Of a stretch of 64,000 nt of DNA, positions 23,694 through 33,103 are shown piece after piece. How positions within the stretch are numbered: position 1 is the stretch's first letter; each line of letters starts with the position of its first letter. The translations under genes and the position numbers were made by a program. The stretch lies in assembly GCF_009707865.1 (NCBI RefSeq), contig NZ_WMBA01000004.1:62001-126000 (forward strand), given 5' to 3'. The notes beneath the pieces are model-generated. The model did no database searches. It saw only the letters and a program-made list of their open reading frames with translations, and was not told the origin of the DNA. This DNA is from Amycolatopsis pithecellobii (GTDB lineage: Bacteria > Actinomycetota > Actinomycetes > Mycobacteriales > Pseudonocardiaceae).

Positions 23694-24258
23694 TCAGCAC
23701 CCGGTCCGGGAGCCGGTGCGCATCCTCGCCTTCGGTGGGTCGACGCGCCCCGGGTCGAGCTCCGAACGGGCGTTGCGCACCGCGGCCCGCACAGCCGAGC
23801 GTCTCGGTGCGAGGGTCAAGGTGATCGCCGGGCCGGATCTCATGCTTCCGCTGTACCAACCGGAAGCGCCCACCCGCGCCGGCCAGGCTCGCGTATTCGT
23901 CGGCGAGATCCGCCGCGCGGACGGGATTCTCCTTGCCTCGCCCGGATATCACGGGACGATGTCCGGTCTGGTGAAGAACGCACTGGACTACCTCGAGGAT
24001 CTGCGCGATGCCGAGCGAACCTATCTCGACGGTGTTCCGGTCGGGTGTATCGCCGTGGCCCACGGATGGCAAGCCGCGGTGTCCACAGTGCACAACTTGA
24101 GGATGGCCGTGCACGCGTTGCGCGGCTGGCCGACCCCGCTCGGCGTAGCGGTGAACGCCGCCGAAACCTCGGCCCAGGAACGGATCGACGCTCAGCTGGA
24201 GTCGGTGGCCGCTCAGGTCGTGCATTTCGCCACGGCGCGGATCCCGGTGCAGGCCTGA
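23683..24258 (+). CDS. NAD(P)H-dependent FMN reductase
   Basis: This is a 191-residue flavodoxin-fold reductase with the FMN phosphate loop GGSTRPGSSSERAL near residue 17 and ASPGYHGTMSGLVKNALDYL near 87. It supplies reduced FMN; the LLM monooxygenase that follows at 24426 is its obvious partner in a two-component system. The ATG at 23683 follows AAGGAGAG and lies inside the end of the IclR gene. Confidence 0.9.
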   Translation: MTVDQHPVREPVRILAFGGSTRPGSSSERALRTAARTAERLGARVKVIAGPDLMLPLYQPEAPTRAGQARVFVGEIRRADGILLASPGYHGTMSGLVKNALDYLEDLRDAERTYLDGVPVGCIAVAHGWQAAVSTVHNLRMAVHALRGWPTPLGVAVNAAETSAQERIDAQLESVAAQVVHFATARIPVQA

Positions 24259-24425
24259 ACCGTTCAGCCATTCTGAACAACGCTTCCTTGTCGCACCGCG
24301 ACTGTCCTATCGTCAGGTTGTGCGGCCGGGCCATCGGATGTCCACCCCGAAACCGGCCGCGGGAGCCGATTCCGTTCTCTCGCTTCGGCGCACCTCATTT
24401 CCCTCGACTTCAGGAGTGTGGACCG

Positions 24426-25592
24426 ATGACCTCAGTGCCCGAATCCCACGTGCCCGCCGAGTGGGATGTCGCCGACCCGGTGGTGTCGCCCCAGGACACC
24501 CCGATTCTCAACGACGTCAACAAGTTCAAACTCGTGCTGCTGTCGCTGAACACCGCGCGCGGCACCACCCTCACCCACGGCGAGGGAACGCTGCGGATCA
24601 CCTGGGACGAAACCGCCCGCATTGCGAAAGCGGCGGAAAATGCGGGTCTCGACGCGATTCTGTCCATCGCGCATTGGAAGAACTGGGCACAGTCGCATCC
24701 GCAGTACGACCGGATGTGGGACGCGATCACCTTCGCGGCCGGACTCGCCGCCATCACCGAACGGATCCAGTTCTTTTCGACCGTGCACATTCCGCTGTTC
24801 CATCCGGTGATGGTCGCCAAGATGGCGGCAACGGTGGACCATATCGCGGCGGGCAGGCTGGCACTGAACGTTGTCGCCGGGTGGAATCAGACCGAGTTCT
24901 CCATGTTCGGGCTCAAAGAAGCCGAGCACGACAAGCGCTACGAGTACGCCGCGGAATGGATGGACTTCCTGCTGCGGATTCTCGACTCGGACGAACCGTT
25001 CGACTTCCATGGCCGTTTCCTGAGCGGCGAACAGGTCGTGTCGCAACCCAAACCCTTGCAGCGGCCACGCCCGGTCATCATGAGCGCGGGCTCCAGCCCC
25101 GCGGGAATCGCTTTCGCGACGAAATACGCGGATGTCAATTTCGGGATTTATCCCGGCTTCGAGGAGATTCCCGAGCTGGTGACGAAGGCCAGGAGCACGG
25201 CCGCCGAGGCGGGAAATCCCGGCCTGAAGTTCTGCGGGCACGGCTACATCGTCTGCGGAGACACCGAGGCCGACGCGAAGAAGCAGTTCAAGTACCTCAT
25301 CGAGGACAAGCTGGACCGGCTTTCCACCCGGACGTTCATCGAGATGTCGATGGGCAAGATGCACAGCGTCGATGTGGTGGCACAGGAGCACATGTTCCAG
25401 CGAACCGCCGCGGGCAACTGGGGACTTCCGTTGGTGGGCACGGCGGAGCAGGTGTTCGAGGGAATCAAGACGATGGCCGACGGGGGGATGGACGGCATGG
25501 CGGTGTCCTTTCCGGACTATGACGAAGGCATCGCCCGGTATGACGAGACGATCCGGCCGTTGCTGATCGAAGCCGGTCTGCGCAAGTTCTGA
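24426..25592 (+). CDS. LLM class flavin-dependent monooxygenase (SsuD/RutA-like)
   Basis: This is a 388-residue TIM-barrel flavin monooxygenase. Family segments include AAENAGLDAILSIAHWKNW, FFSTVHIPLFHPVMVAKMAA, GRLALNVVAGWNQTEF, MSAGSSPAGIAFATKYAD and the late GLPLVGTAEQVFEGI. The arrangement recalls RutA and SsuD, which use free reduced FMN and O2. The FMN reductase gene is 167 bp upstream. It begins a tight gene run to 33098 and may hydroxylate or oxidatively cleave the imported substrate; the reaction is not known. Confidence 0.9.
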   Translation: MTSVPESHVPAEWDVADPVVSPQDTPILNDVNKFKLVLLSLNTARGTTLTHGEGTLRITWDETARIAKAAENAGLDAILSIAHWKNWAQSHPQYDRMWDAITFAAGLAAITERIQFFSTVHIPLFHPVMVAKMAATVDHIAAGRLALNVVAGWNQTEFSMFGLKEAEHDKRYEYAAEWMDFLLRILDSDEPFDFHGRFLSGEQVVSQPKPLQRPRPVIMSAGSSPAGIAFATKYADVNFGIYPGFEEIPELVTKARSTAAEAGNPGLKFCGHGYIVCGDTEADAKKQFKYLIEDKLDRLSTRTFIEMSMGKMHSVDVVAQEHMFQRTAAGNWGLPLVGTAEQVFEGIKTMADGGMDGMAVSFPDYDEGIARYDETIRPLLIEAGLRKF

Positions 25593-25605
25593 GAGGAGAT
25601 CGATT

Positions 25606-26082
25606 ATGAGTGTCAGGGAGACTTCCCATCAGCCAACGGCGGATGGTTCCGCGGAACTGGCGGCGCTGCGCGCCGAGGTCCAGCTCCTGCGCGACAAGGA
25701 GGCCATCGTCGAGCACACCGTGGCCTACAACCACGCCTGGGACGACGGCCGCGGAGAGGACTGGGTCGCGACGTTCACCGCCGACGGCGAATTCGCCATG
25801 CCGGAGCAACCGGAGGTCGTCGGTGAGAGCGCACTCCGGGAAATGACCCGGGATCAGCTGTCGCGCGGGTTCGTCCACATCACCACCGACCATCACATCA
25901 CCGTCGATGGCGACACCGCGCAGCAGACCTGCACGCTGATCCTGTCCAAGCGCTCGCCGGGCAAGGAAGCGGGCAGCTCGGTCTGGGTCACCGCGGGCCG
26001 GTACTCCGACACGCTGCGCCGCACGCCGGAGGGCTGGCGATTCGCCCGCCGATGGTTCGTTCCCGACGCTTGGTGGGACTGA
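25606..26082 (+). CDS. SnoaL-like/NTF2 family protein
   Basis: This is a 158-residue protein whose residues 25-155 form an NTF2-like cone (LRDKEAIVEHTVAYNHAWDD, VHITTDHHITVDGDTA, RRTPEGWRFARR). The fold is found in dehydratases, isomerases and small hydroxylating-enzyme subunits. GAGGAG before the ATG and a 13-bp gap from the monooxygenase suggest joint expression. Function is open. Confidence 0.82.
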   Translation: MSVRETSHQPTADGSAELAALRAEVQLLRDKEAIVEHTVAYNHAWDDGRGEDWVATFTADGEFAMPEQPEVVGESALREMTRDQLSRGFVHITTDHHITVDGDTAQQTCTLILSKRSPGKEAGSSVWVTAGRYSDTLRRTPEGWRFARRWFVPDAWWD

Positions 26083-26086
26083 AACG

Positions 26087-27253
26087 TTGTCGTTCCGACT
26101 GAGTTCGAGTGCCCGGCAATTCGGCGACCGGGTACGGCGCTGGCTTGCCGAAGAGCTGGACCCGGCGTGGCAGCAGCGCTACCAGCCGTCGACGCCGGAA
26201 TGGATCGAGTTCCAGCGTGACTGGGACCGGGCGCTGTACCGTGCGGGCTGGGGAGCGATCTTCTGGCCGTCGGAGTTCGGCGGCCTCGACGCGACGGCCG
26301 AAGAACGGGTCGTGTTCGCCAAAGTCATGGCGGAGGCGGGCGCGCCGGAAGGACTCGGCAAGCTCGCGAAGCGGCTGCTGGCACCGGTTCTCATTCACCA
26401 CGGCGACGCCGCCCAGCGGGAGCGGTACCTTCCGCCGATCCTGCGCGGGGAAATGGTCTGGGCACAGGGTTTCTCGGAGCCCGAGGCCGGTTCCGACCTG
26501 GCGTCGCTGCGGACGACGGGCACCGTCGACGGTGACCAGCTCGTGCTCAGCGGGCACAAGATCTGGACCAGTCACGCCTGGTACTGCGACGCGATTTTCG
26601 CGCTCGTGCGCACCGCGAGACTCCAGCGCAAGCAGGCCGGGATCTCGTTCGTGCTCGTTCCCGCCGACGCACCAGGCGTTTCCATCAGCAAGATCCAGCA
26701 GATCGACGGGCGAGCCGAACTGTCGGAGGTGTTCTTCGACGACGTCCGGATCCCGATCGGCAACGTCGTCGGCGCCCTCGGCGACGGATGGCGGATCGCC
26801 AAAACGCTGCTACGGTACGAACGCGGGGCCGAAATGGCTTTCGTCCGCTCCGCCGAGATCAGGCATTCCGTCCGGGAGCTGACAGCCGATCTCTCCGCGT
26901 CGCGGGTGAACATCGACGACCGGGTGCGGCAGGGACTCGGCCGCCTGGAAGCGGCCTACCTGGCGGCCGAGCTGAACTCCTTGCGGCTGCTGGGAAGCCA
27001 GGCCGATGGCGACCCGCCCGGCGACCTTTCGGCGGTGGTCAAGCTCCAGCAGTCGGAGGAGTGGCGGCGCGGCACCGTGGACGGGCTGCACCTGCTTGGC
27101 GGCGGGGCACTTTCGCGAGGACACCGCCATTTCGGTCGTTATTTCCACGCCCGACCCGCGACCATCGCGTCCGGTTCTTCGGAGATCCAGCGCGAGATCA
27201 TCGCCCACCGGCTCCTCGGATTGCCCGCCGGTACCCGGGCCGGCACGACATGA
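26087..27253 (+). CDS. Acyl-CoA dehydrogenase (first of a pair)
   Basis: This is a 388-residue acyl-CoA dehydrogenase: WPSEFGGLDAT, QGFSEPEAGSDLASLRTT for FAD/substrate contacts, GHKIWTSHAWY, and C-terminal IASGSSEIQREIIAHRLLG. The start is a TTG at 26087, 4 bp after the preceding stop. The stop overlaps the ATG of a second, more divergent dehydrogenase (ATGA). Adjacent large and small ACAD genes in actinomycetes often encode alpha2-beta2 enzymes, as in steroid side-chain degradation, and that is my reading. Confidence 0.92.
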   Translation: MSFRLSSSARQFGDRVRRWLAEELDPAWQQRYQPSTPEWIEFQRDWDRALYRAGWGAIFWPSEFGGLDATAEERVVFAKVMAEAGAPEGLGKLAKRLLAPVLIHHGDAAQRERYLPPILRGEMVWAQGFSEPEAGSDLASLRTTGTVDGDQLVLSGHKIWTSHAWYCDAIFALVRTARLQRKQAGISFVLVPADAPGVSISKIQQIDGRAELSEVFFDDVRIPIGNVVGALGDGWRIAKTLLRYERGAEMAFVRSAEIRHSVRELTADLSASRVNIDDRVRQGLGRLEAAYLAAELNSLRLLGSQADGDPPGDLSAVVKLQQSEEWRRGTVDGLHLLGGGALSRGHRHFGRYFHARPATIASGSSEIQREIIAHRLLGLPAGTRAGTT

Positions 27254-28296
27254 GCGACGCGGCCACGAAGCTGGGATTGTCGCGGGACACCTGGGAGATC
27301 GCGCAGGCGGTGCGTGCCGTCCTCGCCGACGTGATGGCGAGCCACCCGCTTCGCGTGGAGCCGGACGAAACCGTCCGGCGAACGCGGCTGACCGAGCTGC
27401 ACGCCGTGCTGACAGAAGGTTCCTGGGCGGAGGTGGCGCTCGGTGAATTCGGTTTGCTGACCGCGGTCGCCGAGGTTGCGGCCACGGTACCGGCTACACC
27501 GGCCTATCCACTGGTGGAAATGTGGCTCGCGCACCGGGTTCTGGATCGGCTCGGCCGTCGTGACATCGCCGAGCCGGGACGCCTCGTCGTCGCCGACGTC
27601 ACCGCGCCGCTGGAGCCGGACGGCGACGCCGGTGTGCCGTTCGGACCGTTCACCGACGTCGTGCTGCGGCTGGAACCCAGGTGGGACAAGGACTTCGACG
27701 TGCTCGCCGTCGAGGCGTCCGGTGCACAGTGGACATTACTCGACGACACCGATGCGACACGACCGCTGCACACGCCGGCACCCGGCGCCGTCACCGGTCT
27801 CGGTGTGCTCCGGACTGAGGACGCGCTGACCATCGCGGCCGAATTCGCGGTGCTGGAGGCGGCGGAGATGCTCGGCTGCGCGGATACGCTTTTCCGCGCC
27901 ACGGTGCGGCATGTGTCCCACCGCGAGCAGTTCGGCAAGCCACTGTCGGCCAACCAAGTGGTGCGCCACCGGATGGCGGACGCGTACACCCAGCTCGAAT
28001 CCGTCAGGTCGCTCGTTCGCTACGCGGGCTGGGTCGCCGACACTGACGCGTCGCGGCTGGGCGAGTTCGCCTTCGTCGCGAAGGGGCTCGCCGGCGAGTA
28101 CTGCTGGGACGTGCTCGACGAGGCATTCCAGTTGCACGGTGCCATCGGGTGCACGGCGGAGCTCGGCCTGCAGCATCCGGCCGCCCGGATCATGACCAGG
28201 ACGATGTCGCCGCCCACGTCCGCCGATTGCCTTGTCCGCACGGGCTCGGCCGTGCTCGCCCGTGGTTCGATCGCCGCCCTGCTGGAGGAAACATGA
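27250..28296 (+). CDS. Acyl-CoA dehydrogenase family protein (second of a pair)
   Basis: This 348-residue protein aligns with the ACAD fold mostly in its C-terminal half (AEMLGCADTLFRATVRHVSH, REQFGKPLSANQVVRHRMAD, EAFQLHGAIGCTAELGLQHP). The middle domain is divergent and short. It resembles the beta-type partner of heteromeric ACADs. Its ATG overlaps the stop of the first dehydrogenase and its own stop overlaps the hydratase ATG. Confidence 0.88.
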   Translation: MSDAATKLGLSRDTWEIAQAVRAVLADVMASHPLRVEPDETVRRTRLTELHAVLTEGSWAEVALGEFGLLTAVAEVAATVPATPAYPLVEMWLAHRVLDRLGRRDIAEPGRLVVADVTAPLEPDGDAGVPFGPFTDVVLRLEPRWDKDFDVLAVEASGAQWTLLDDTDATRPLHTPAPGAVTGLGVLRTEDALTIAAEFAVLEAAEMLGCADTLFRATVRHVSHREQFGKPLSANQVVRHRMADAYTQLESVRSLVRYAGWVADTDASRLGEFAFVAKGLAGEYCWDVLDEAFQLHGAIGCTAELGLQHPAARIMTRTMSPPTSADCLVRTGSAVLARGSIAALLEET

Positions 28297-29099
28297 GTGT
28301 CGTTGTGCTGAGCGATCCGGCGCCGCATGTGCGGGAAATCCGGTTGAACCGGCCGGAAAAGCTCAACGCACTGAACGGCGAGCTGCGGTCCGCGCTCGCC
28401 GGTGCACTGCGTGCCGTGCGTGCGGACGAGGACGTGCGTGTTGTCGTGCTATCGGGGGAGGGCCGCGCTTTCTGCACCGGGGCGGACGTTTCTGCGGGGT
28501 CGGAGTACGGCGCGGCGGCCGAGACCCGGCCCGAGGACGAGCGCCGCCGCATCCTCGCCTCGATCGACCTTTTCCTCGACGTGTGGCGGCTTCCCGTGCC
28601 GGTGATCGCGAAGATCCACGGCCATTGTCTGGGCCTGGCGACGATTCTCGCCAACTGCTGCGACATCGTGCTGTGCGCCGACACCGCCACGATCGGCTGG
28701 CCCGCCCTGCCGCTCGGCGGCGGTCTGCTCAGTCCGACCTGGGTATGGCATGTCGGCATGCACCGGGCCAAGGAGATGAGCTACCGGATCGGCTCGACGA
28801 TCACCGGCGCCGAGGCGGCTGCCTACGGTTTCGCCAACCACGCCGTGTCCGCGGATCAGCTGGACGCGAGAACGGGTTCGATGGCGGCGGAGATCGCGCG
28901 GGTGTCCCGCGATCTGCTGACCCTCAAGAAGGACGCGCTCAACCAGGTGCACGGGCGGCTGGGTTTCGAAGACGCCGTCCGCGCCGGTGCCGCCTGGGAC
29001 GCGCTCGCGCACACCACCCGCGCCGCGACCGAGGTGCGTGCGCAGCGGCAGCAGATCGGTCTCAAAGCGACGATCGCCGCCTGGCAAACCCAGAACTAG
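28293..29099 (+). CDS. Enoyl-CoA hydratase/isomerase family protein
   Basis: This is a 268-residue crotonase-fold enzyme. The oxyanion-hole segments are GRAFCTGADVS near residue 60 and HGHCLGLATILANCCDIVLC near 110. The Glu that normally follows Pro in the next strand (E144 of rat hydratase) appears as Ala in WPALPLGGG, while a later Glu (AKEMSYRIG) may match E164. It could be a hydratase, isomerase or lyase. It is coupled by ATGA to the second ACAD. Confidence 0.88.
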   Translation: MSVVVLSDPAPHVREIRLNRPEKLNALNGELRSALAGALRAVRADEDVRVVVLSGEGRAFCTGADVSAGSEYGAAAETRPEDERRRILASIDLFLDVWRLPVPVIAKIHGHCLGLATILANCCDIVLCADTATIGWPALPLGGGLLSPTWVWHVGMHRAKEMSYRIGSTITGAEAAAYGFANHAVSADQLDARTGSMAAEIARVSRDLLTLKKDALNQVHGRLGFEDAVRAGAAWDALAHTTRAATEVRAQRQQIGLKATIAAWQTQN

Positions 29100-29128
29100 C
29101 CCTGTTTCCCTTTCGTGAAGGCGGTTTG

Positions 29129-31204
29129 ATGAAGCCCACGCCCGACTATTTCCGCGACATCCGTGCCATCGCGGTCATCGGTGCGTCGCAGCGCAGCTTC
29201 TACGCGACGATGGCGATCCGGAACCTCACCGGCTACGGGTTCGACGGGGAGATCCTGCCGGTGCACCGCGCCGGTGGCACCTTGCTGGGACAGAAGGTCT
29301 ACCCGGACGTGGCGAGCCTGCCGGTCGATCCGGATCTGGCCGTGGTGGGTGTTTCCGCGGCGCGCGCCGCGGAGGCGATCGAGCAGCTGGCGGGGCGCGG
29401 CTGCCGGAAGATCGTGCTGATCGCGGATGGTTATGTCGAGCGTGCCGACGAGATCGGGGCGGCTCGTACGGCCGAGCTCGCCGGGTTGTGTGACCGGCTC
29501 GGCGTCGAACTGGTCGGCCCCAACGGTATCGGTGTCGCCTCCTTCGCCGAGGGGTTCGTGCCGATCTGCGAACCGATCCCCGCCGACGTCCACAGTGGAC
29601 AGGTGTCGATCGTCAGCCACAGTGGCGCACTGGTGTCCGGCATCCTCGACGGGTTCGCCATGGCGGGCCTCGGGGTCAACGCGGTCATCTCGGTCGGCAA
29701 CGGCACCGTGACGAACTTGCTCGACTGGCTCGAATGGACAGTCGAAGACCCGGGCACCACAGCGGTGGCGTGCTACGCGGAGGGTATCGGGGACCTGTCC
29801 CGGTTCCGCACGATCGCCGGCCGTGCCGCGGCCAACGGGACGCTGATCGTCCTGCTCGCAGCCGGGCGCAGCGGGCTCGCCCGTGATATCGCGCTTTCTC
29901 ACACCGCGTCGGTCGCCGGAGACCATGATCTCCTCGACGCCGTCTGCGTCGATACGGGGGTCGCCGTCGTGCCGGACGTGGAAACCCTGGTGACCGTCTG
30001 CGATTTCCACGCGCACGGGATGGCCCGTGGCCCGGTGGTGATCACGTCGTCCGGCGGGGCCGCCACCCTCACCGCGGACCTCGCCGCCGATGCCGGCCTC
30101 GCCCTGCCCGCACTCGGCGATGCCTCCCGGCTGCTGCTCGATGATCTCGTTTCCGCGTCCGGGTACGTCGGCAATCCGATGGATCTCACGGCGTCCGGCA
30201 GCCTCGACGGGCCGGCGCGCCGGCGCCTGTACGAGGCGTTGCTGAGGGACGAGCGGATCGACGGAGCCCTCTGCGTTCTCGCCGTCACCTTCCCCGGCGA
30301 AGAGGATTTCCGTGGCATGCACCGTGAGATGATCTCCGCGCTGGCCGACGCCGCCGAGGCGACCGGACGGGACGTGGTGCTGGTGCCGATCGGGGAGCAG
30401 GCCGTCACCGACTGGGTGGCCCGGGTCGTGGCGGACACACCGCGTCTCGGCCTCGTCCGGAGTCTGCGCCGCGCGCTCGCCGCGCTCGGCATCCTCCAGC
30501 GGCGGACCCGGTACGCCCGGACGGGCCAGGCGGCAGAGGAGCGTTCGGCGTCCAAAAGGGACGGAATGGGATGGCTCAGCGAGCCGGCGGCGAAGGATCT
30601 GCTCGCGGCCTGTGGGCTCCCCGTCGCACGAGGGGTGCTGGCCGAGCGGCGTGCGGACCTGCTGACCGCCCGGCTTCCCGGTGACGGGCCGTACGTCGTC
30701 AAGGGTGTGGTGCGCGAGGTCGCGCACAAGGCGCGGTTCGGCTTGGTCGAGATCGGTCTCCAGGACCGGACCGGGGTGCGGCGCGCGGCGAAAGCCATCG
30801 AGCGCAACGCAGCCGAGCACGGGCTCGCCGATCGTGTCGAGGGATTCCTCGTCGAGGAGCAGGTGGCCGGCTTTGAGGTGATGGTCTCCACGCGGTGGCA
30901 CAGCGGCGTCCCGTTCCTCACGCTCGCGCTCGGCGGTACGCTCGTCGAGGCCTTGCGCACCAGTGCGAGCGTGCCGCTGCCGCTGCACCCCGGATCGTGG
31001 GTGTCCTTAGTGGACCGGTCCGGGCTGGGGCCCGTTCTCGGCGCGCTCCCCGCCGGCGGCCAGGACGCCCTGCGGCGCCTGTGTGAGGCACTCGCGGACG
31101 CGGTCGTCGGCGGAGTACTGGCGCCGTTCGGCACCGTCGAACTGAATCCGGTCATCGTCGGCCGCGCGGGCGACGTGCACATCGTCGACGCGCTGATGCT
31201 GTGA
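29129..31204 (+). CDS. NDP-forming acyl-CoA synthetase (acetate-CoA ligase family)
   Basis: This 691-residue protein has a CoA-binding domain (IRAIAVIGASQRSFYA), succinyl-CoA-ligase-like domains with the phospho-His region SIVSHSGALVSG and ALSHTASVAGD, and a C-terminal ATP-grasp half (GPYVVKGVVREVAHKARFG, TVELNPVIV). It makes acyl-CoA from acid, ATP and CoA with ADP release. GAAGGCGG precedes the ATG at 29129. It is a second candidate, besides the CaiB-type protein, for CoA activation in this pathway. Confidence 0.9.
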   Translation: MKPTPDYFRDIRAIAVIGASQRSFYATMAIRNLTGYGFDGEILPVHRAGGTLLGQKVYPDVASLPVDPDLAVVGVSAARAAEAIEQLAGRGCRKIVLIADGYVERADEIGAARTAELAGLCDRLGVELVGPNGIGVASFAEGFVPICEPIPADVHSGQVSIVSHSGALVSGILDGFAMAGLGVNAVISVGNGTVTNLLDWLEWTVEDPGTTAVACYAEGIGDLSRFRTIAGRAAANGTLIVLLAAGRSGLARDIALSHTASVAGDHDLLDAVCVDTGVAVVPDVETLVTVCDFHAHGMARGPVVITSSGGAATLTADLAADAGLALPALGDASRLLLDDLVSASGYVGNPMDLTASGSLDGPARRRLYEALLRDERIDGALCVLAVTFPGEEDFRGMHREMISALADAAEATGRDVVLVPIGEQAVTDWVARVVADTPRLGLVRSLRRALAALGILQRRTRYARTGQAAEERSASKRDGMGWLSEPAAKDLLAACGLPVARGVLAERRADLLTARLPGDGPYVVKGVVREVAHKARFGLVEIGLQDRTGVRRAAKAIERNAAEHGLADRVEGFLVEEQVAGFEVMVSTRWHSGVPFLTLALGGTLVEALRTSASVPLPLHPGSWVSLVDRSGLGPVLGALPAGGQDALRRLCEALADAVVGGVLAPFGTVELNPVIVGRAGDVHIVDALML

Positions 31205-32214
31205 AAGCCATGACCGACACCACGACCACCATCGCCGGCCTCGACATCGCCGTCGGCAGCAGGGAACGCCGGCGCGACGAGATCGTCCGCATCGCGCGCG
31301 CCGCGGACGAGGCCGGGGCAGGCGCGATCTGGGTGACCGAAAGCATGGGACGTGACGCCTTCTCGATCCTGACCGAGCTGGCTCTGACCACCAGCCGGAT
31401 CGCGCTGGGCACCGGGATCGTCAACGTCTACAGCCGCACCCCGACCGCGCTCGCGCAGGCCGCGGCCAGCCTCCTCGAGCTGATGGGAACGCGCACGCTG
31501 AACCTCGGGCTGGGTACCAGCGGGCGGGCGCTGGTCGAGGGCTACCACGGGGTGCCGTACCAGCGTCCGGTCGCCCGGCTGGCCGAGACCGTTCGTGTGC
31601 TGGATACCGCGTTCAGCACCGGAAAGCTGCCACCTGACGGCACGGTGTTCCCGCTCGGCGGGCTTCCCCTGGGTATCGACGCCGACCGCGACCGCCTGCG
31701 GCTGTACGTCGCCGGGCTCACGCCCCGGACTCTCGAAGTGACCGGGGCGTACGCGGACGGCTGGCTGCCCATCTGGCCTTCGCGTTCGGGCCGCGGCGGT
31801 GCGCTGCGGGCGGTGGAGACCGCCGCGGAGGCGGCCGGGCGGCCTCGTCCCGCCGTCGCCGGGTACCTGTACACGGTCGTCGGTGCCGAACCCGGCCCGC
31901 TGCGAGCGACGCTGGCCTGGTACATCGCGGCCAATGGCACGGCCTATCGCCGTTTGTTCGAAAGCTACGGCTTCGGCGAGCAGGTCGAGCGGATCTGCGG
32001 GCTGTGGGCCGCGGGTGACCGGGACCTCGCCCGCCGCGCCGTGACCGACGAGATGCTCGACGACTCCACCCTCCGCGGCGCCCCCACCGAGGTCCTGCGC
32101 CAGGCGGCCGCCTTCCGGCGCGCCGGAGTGGACCGTCCGGTGCTACGCCTGCCAGGGCAGGTTTCCACCGGCGACTGCCTCCGGATGATCACCGCGCTGG
32201 CCGGGACGACCTGA
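31201..32214 (+). CDS. LLM class oxidoreductase, possibly F420-dependent
   Basis: This is a 337-residue luciferase-like TIM barrel: ADEAGAGAIWVTESMGRDAF, LTTSRIALGTGIVNVYSRTP, TLNLGLGTSGRALVEG, ADGWLPIWPS. The short length and IVNVYSRTP segment are closer to the MER/F420-dependent group than to SsuD. The start may be the GTG at 31201, which overlaps the ligase stop (GTGA), or the ATG at 31210. Cofactor (F420 or FMN) is not certain. Confidence 0.87.
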   Translation: MKAMTDTTTTIAGLDIAVGSRERRRDEIVRIARAADEAGAGAIWVTESMGRDAFSILTELALTTSRIALGTGIVNVYSRTPTALAQAAASLLELMGTRTLNLGLGTSGRALVEGYHGVPYQRPVARLAETVRVLDTAFSTGKLPPDGTVFPLGGLPLGIDADRDRLRLYVAGLTPRTLEVTGAYADGWLPIWPSRSGRGGALRAVETAAEAAGRPRPAVAGYLYTVVGAEPGPLRATLAWYIAANGTAYRRLFESYGFGEQVERICGLWAAGDRDLARRAVTDEMLDDSTLRGAPTEVLRQAAAFRRAGVDRPVLRLPGQVSTGDCLRMITALAGTT

Positions 32215-33098
32215 TGGATGTGCCGAAGTACCGGGAGCTTCCGCTGATCGGCGAGACCGGCGACTACCGGCACGCCTGGCAGGTGTTCCCTCCGGACGAC
32301 GACCTGGGGTGCCTGCGCCATCTCACGCCCGAAGCCCGGCGGCGGGGCCTGGCCACGGTCACCGAAAACGTCGTGGTGAACATTTCGCTGCCGCTCGACG
32401 AGCCCGATCCGCCGTTGTTCGGCCGCAAGCGGTTCACGCACACCGTTTTTTCGCCCAGCCGCAACAGTATGGACGACCGCTTGGACGGGTTTTTCCCGCA
32501 GGGCTCCACCCAATGGGACGGGTTCCGTCACGTCCGCGCGCGCGAGTTCGGGTTCTTCACCGGTCACCAGGGCGATTTCGCCGACGACCGGCTCGGCATC
32601 GGGCACTGGGCACAGGCCGGCATCATCGGTCGCGGTGTGCTCCTCGATCTGTCCGAAGAGGACGGTGTGATCGGTCCCGGCCGGCTCGCCCGCGCGGCCG
32701 CCGATGCGGGTGTCGAGGTCCTGCCCGGTGACATCCTGTGCGTGCGGACGGGGTGGCTGGAGCGGTACCGGCGCGGTGACGCCGTGGCGGGTGAGCAACG
32801 GCGCTGGCCCGGCCTCGCCGGGTCGAGCGCGATGGCGGAACTGTTGTGGGGCTGGCAGATCTCGGCCGTCACCGCGGACAATCCCGCGCTGGAGGTCGCT
32901 CCCGGCCGGCCCGAGGACGGATCGCTGCATCGGCGGCTGCTGCCGTTGCTGGGCCTGCCGATCGGGGAGCTGTTCACCTTCGATCGGCTGGCGCAGGCGT
33001 GCCGGGAACTCGGCCGCTTCGCGTTCCTGTTCGTGTCGGTCCCGCTGAACCTGCCCGGTGGCGTCGGATCACCGGCCAACGCGGTGGCAGTCCTATGA
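32214..33098 (+). CDS. Cyclase family protein (kynurenine formamidase-like hydrolase)
   Basis: This is a 294-residue cyclase-fold protein. The classical metal motif H-x-G-T-H-x-D is replaced by GSTQWDGFRHV, a variant seen in one subgroup, and the late Glu/His pair is not obvious. Homologues hydrolyse amides or lactones. It ends the plus-strand run that starts with the IclR gene; the ATG shares one base with the upstream TGA (TGATG). It could open a cyclic intermediate. Confidence 0.83.
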   Translation: MDVPKYRELPLIGETGDYRHAWQVFPPDDDLGCLRHLTPEARRRGLATVTENVVVNISLPLDEPDPPLFGRKRFTHTVFSPSRNSMDDRLDGFFPQGSTQWDGFRHVRAREFGFFTGHQGDFADDRLGIGHWAQAGIIGRGVLLDLSEEDGVIGPGRLARAAADAGVEVLPGDILCVRTGWLERYRRGDAVAGEQRRWPGLAGSSAMAELLWGWQISAVTADNPALEVAPGRPEDGSLHRRLLPLLGLPIGELFTFDRLAQACRELGRFAFLFVSVPLNLPGGVGSPANAVAVL

Positions 33099-33103
33099 GG
33101 ACA

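Noticed and set aside
29096-30988. A 630-codon minus-strand open frame opposite the NDP-forming ligase
   Set aside because: It is the antisense mirror of a strong coding region, with no ribosome site and no domain.
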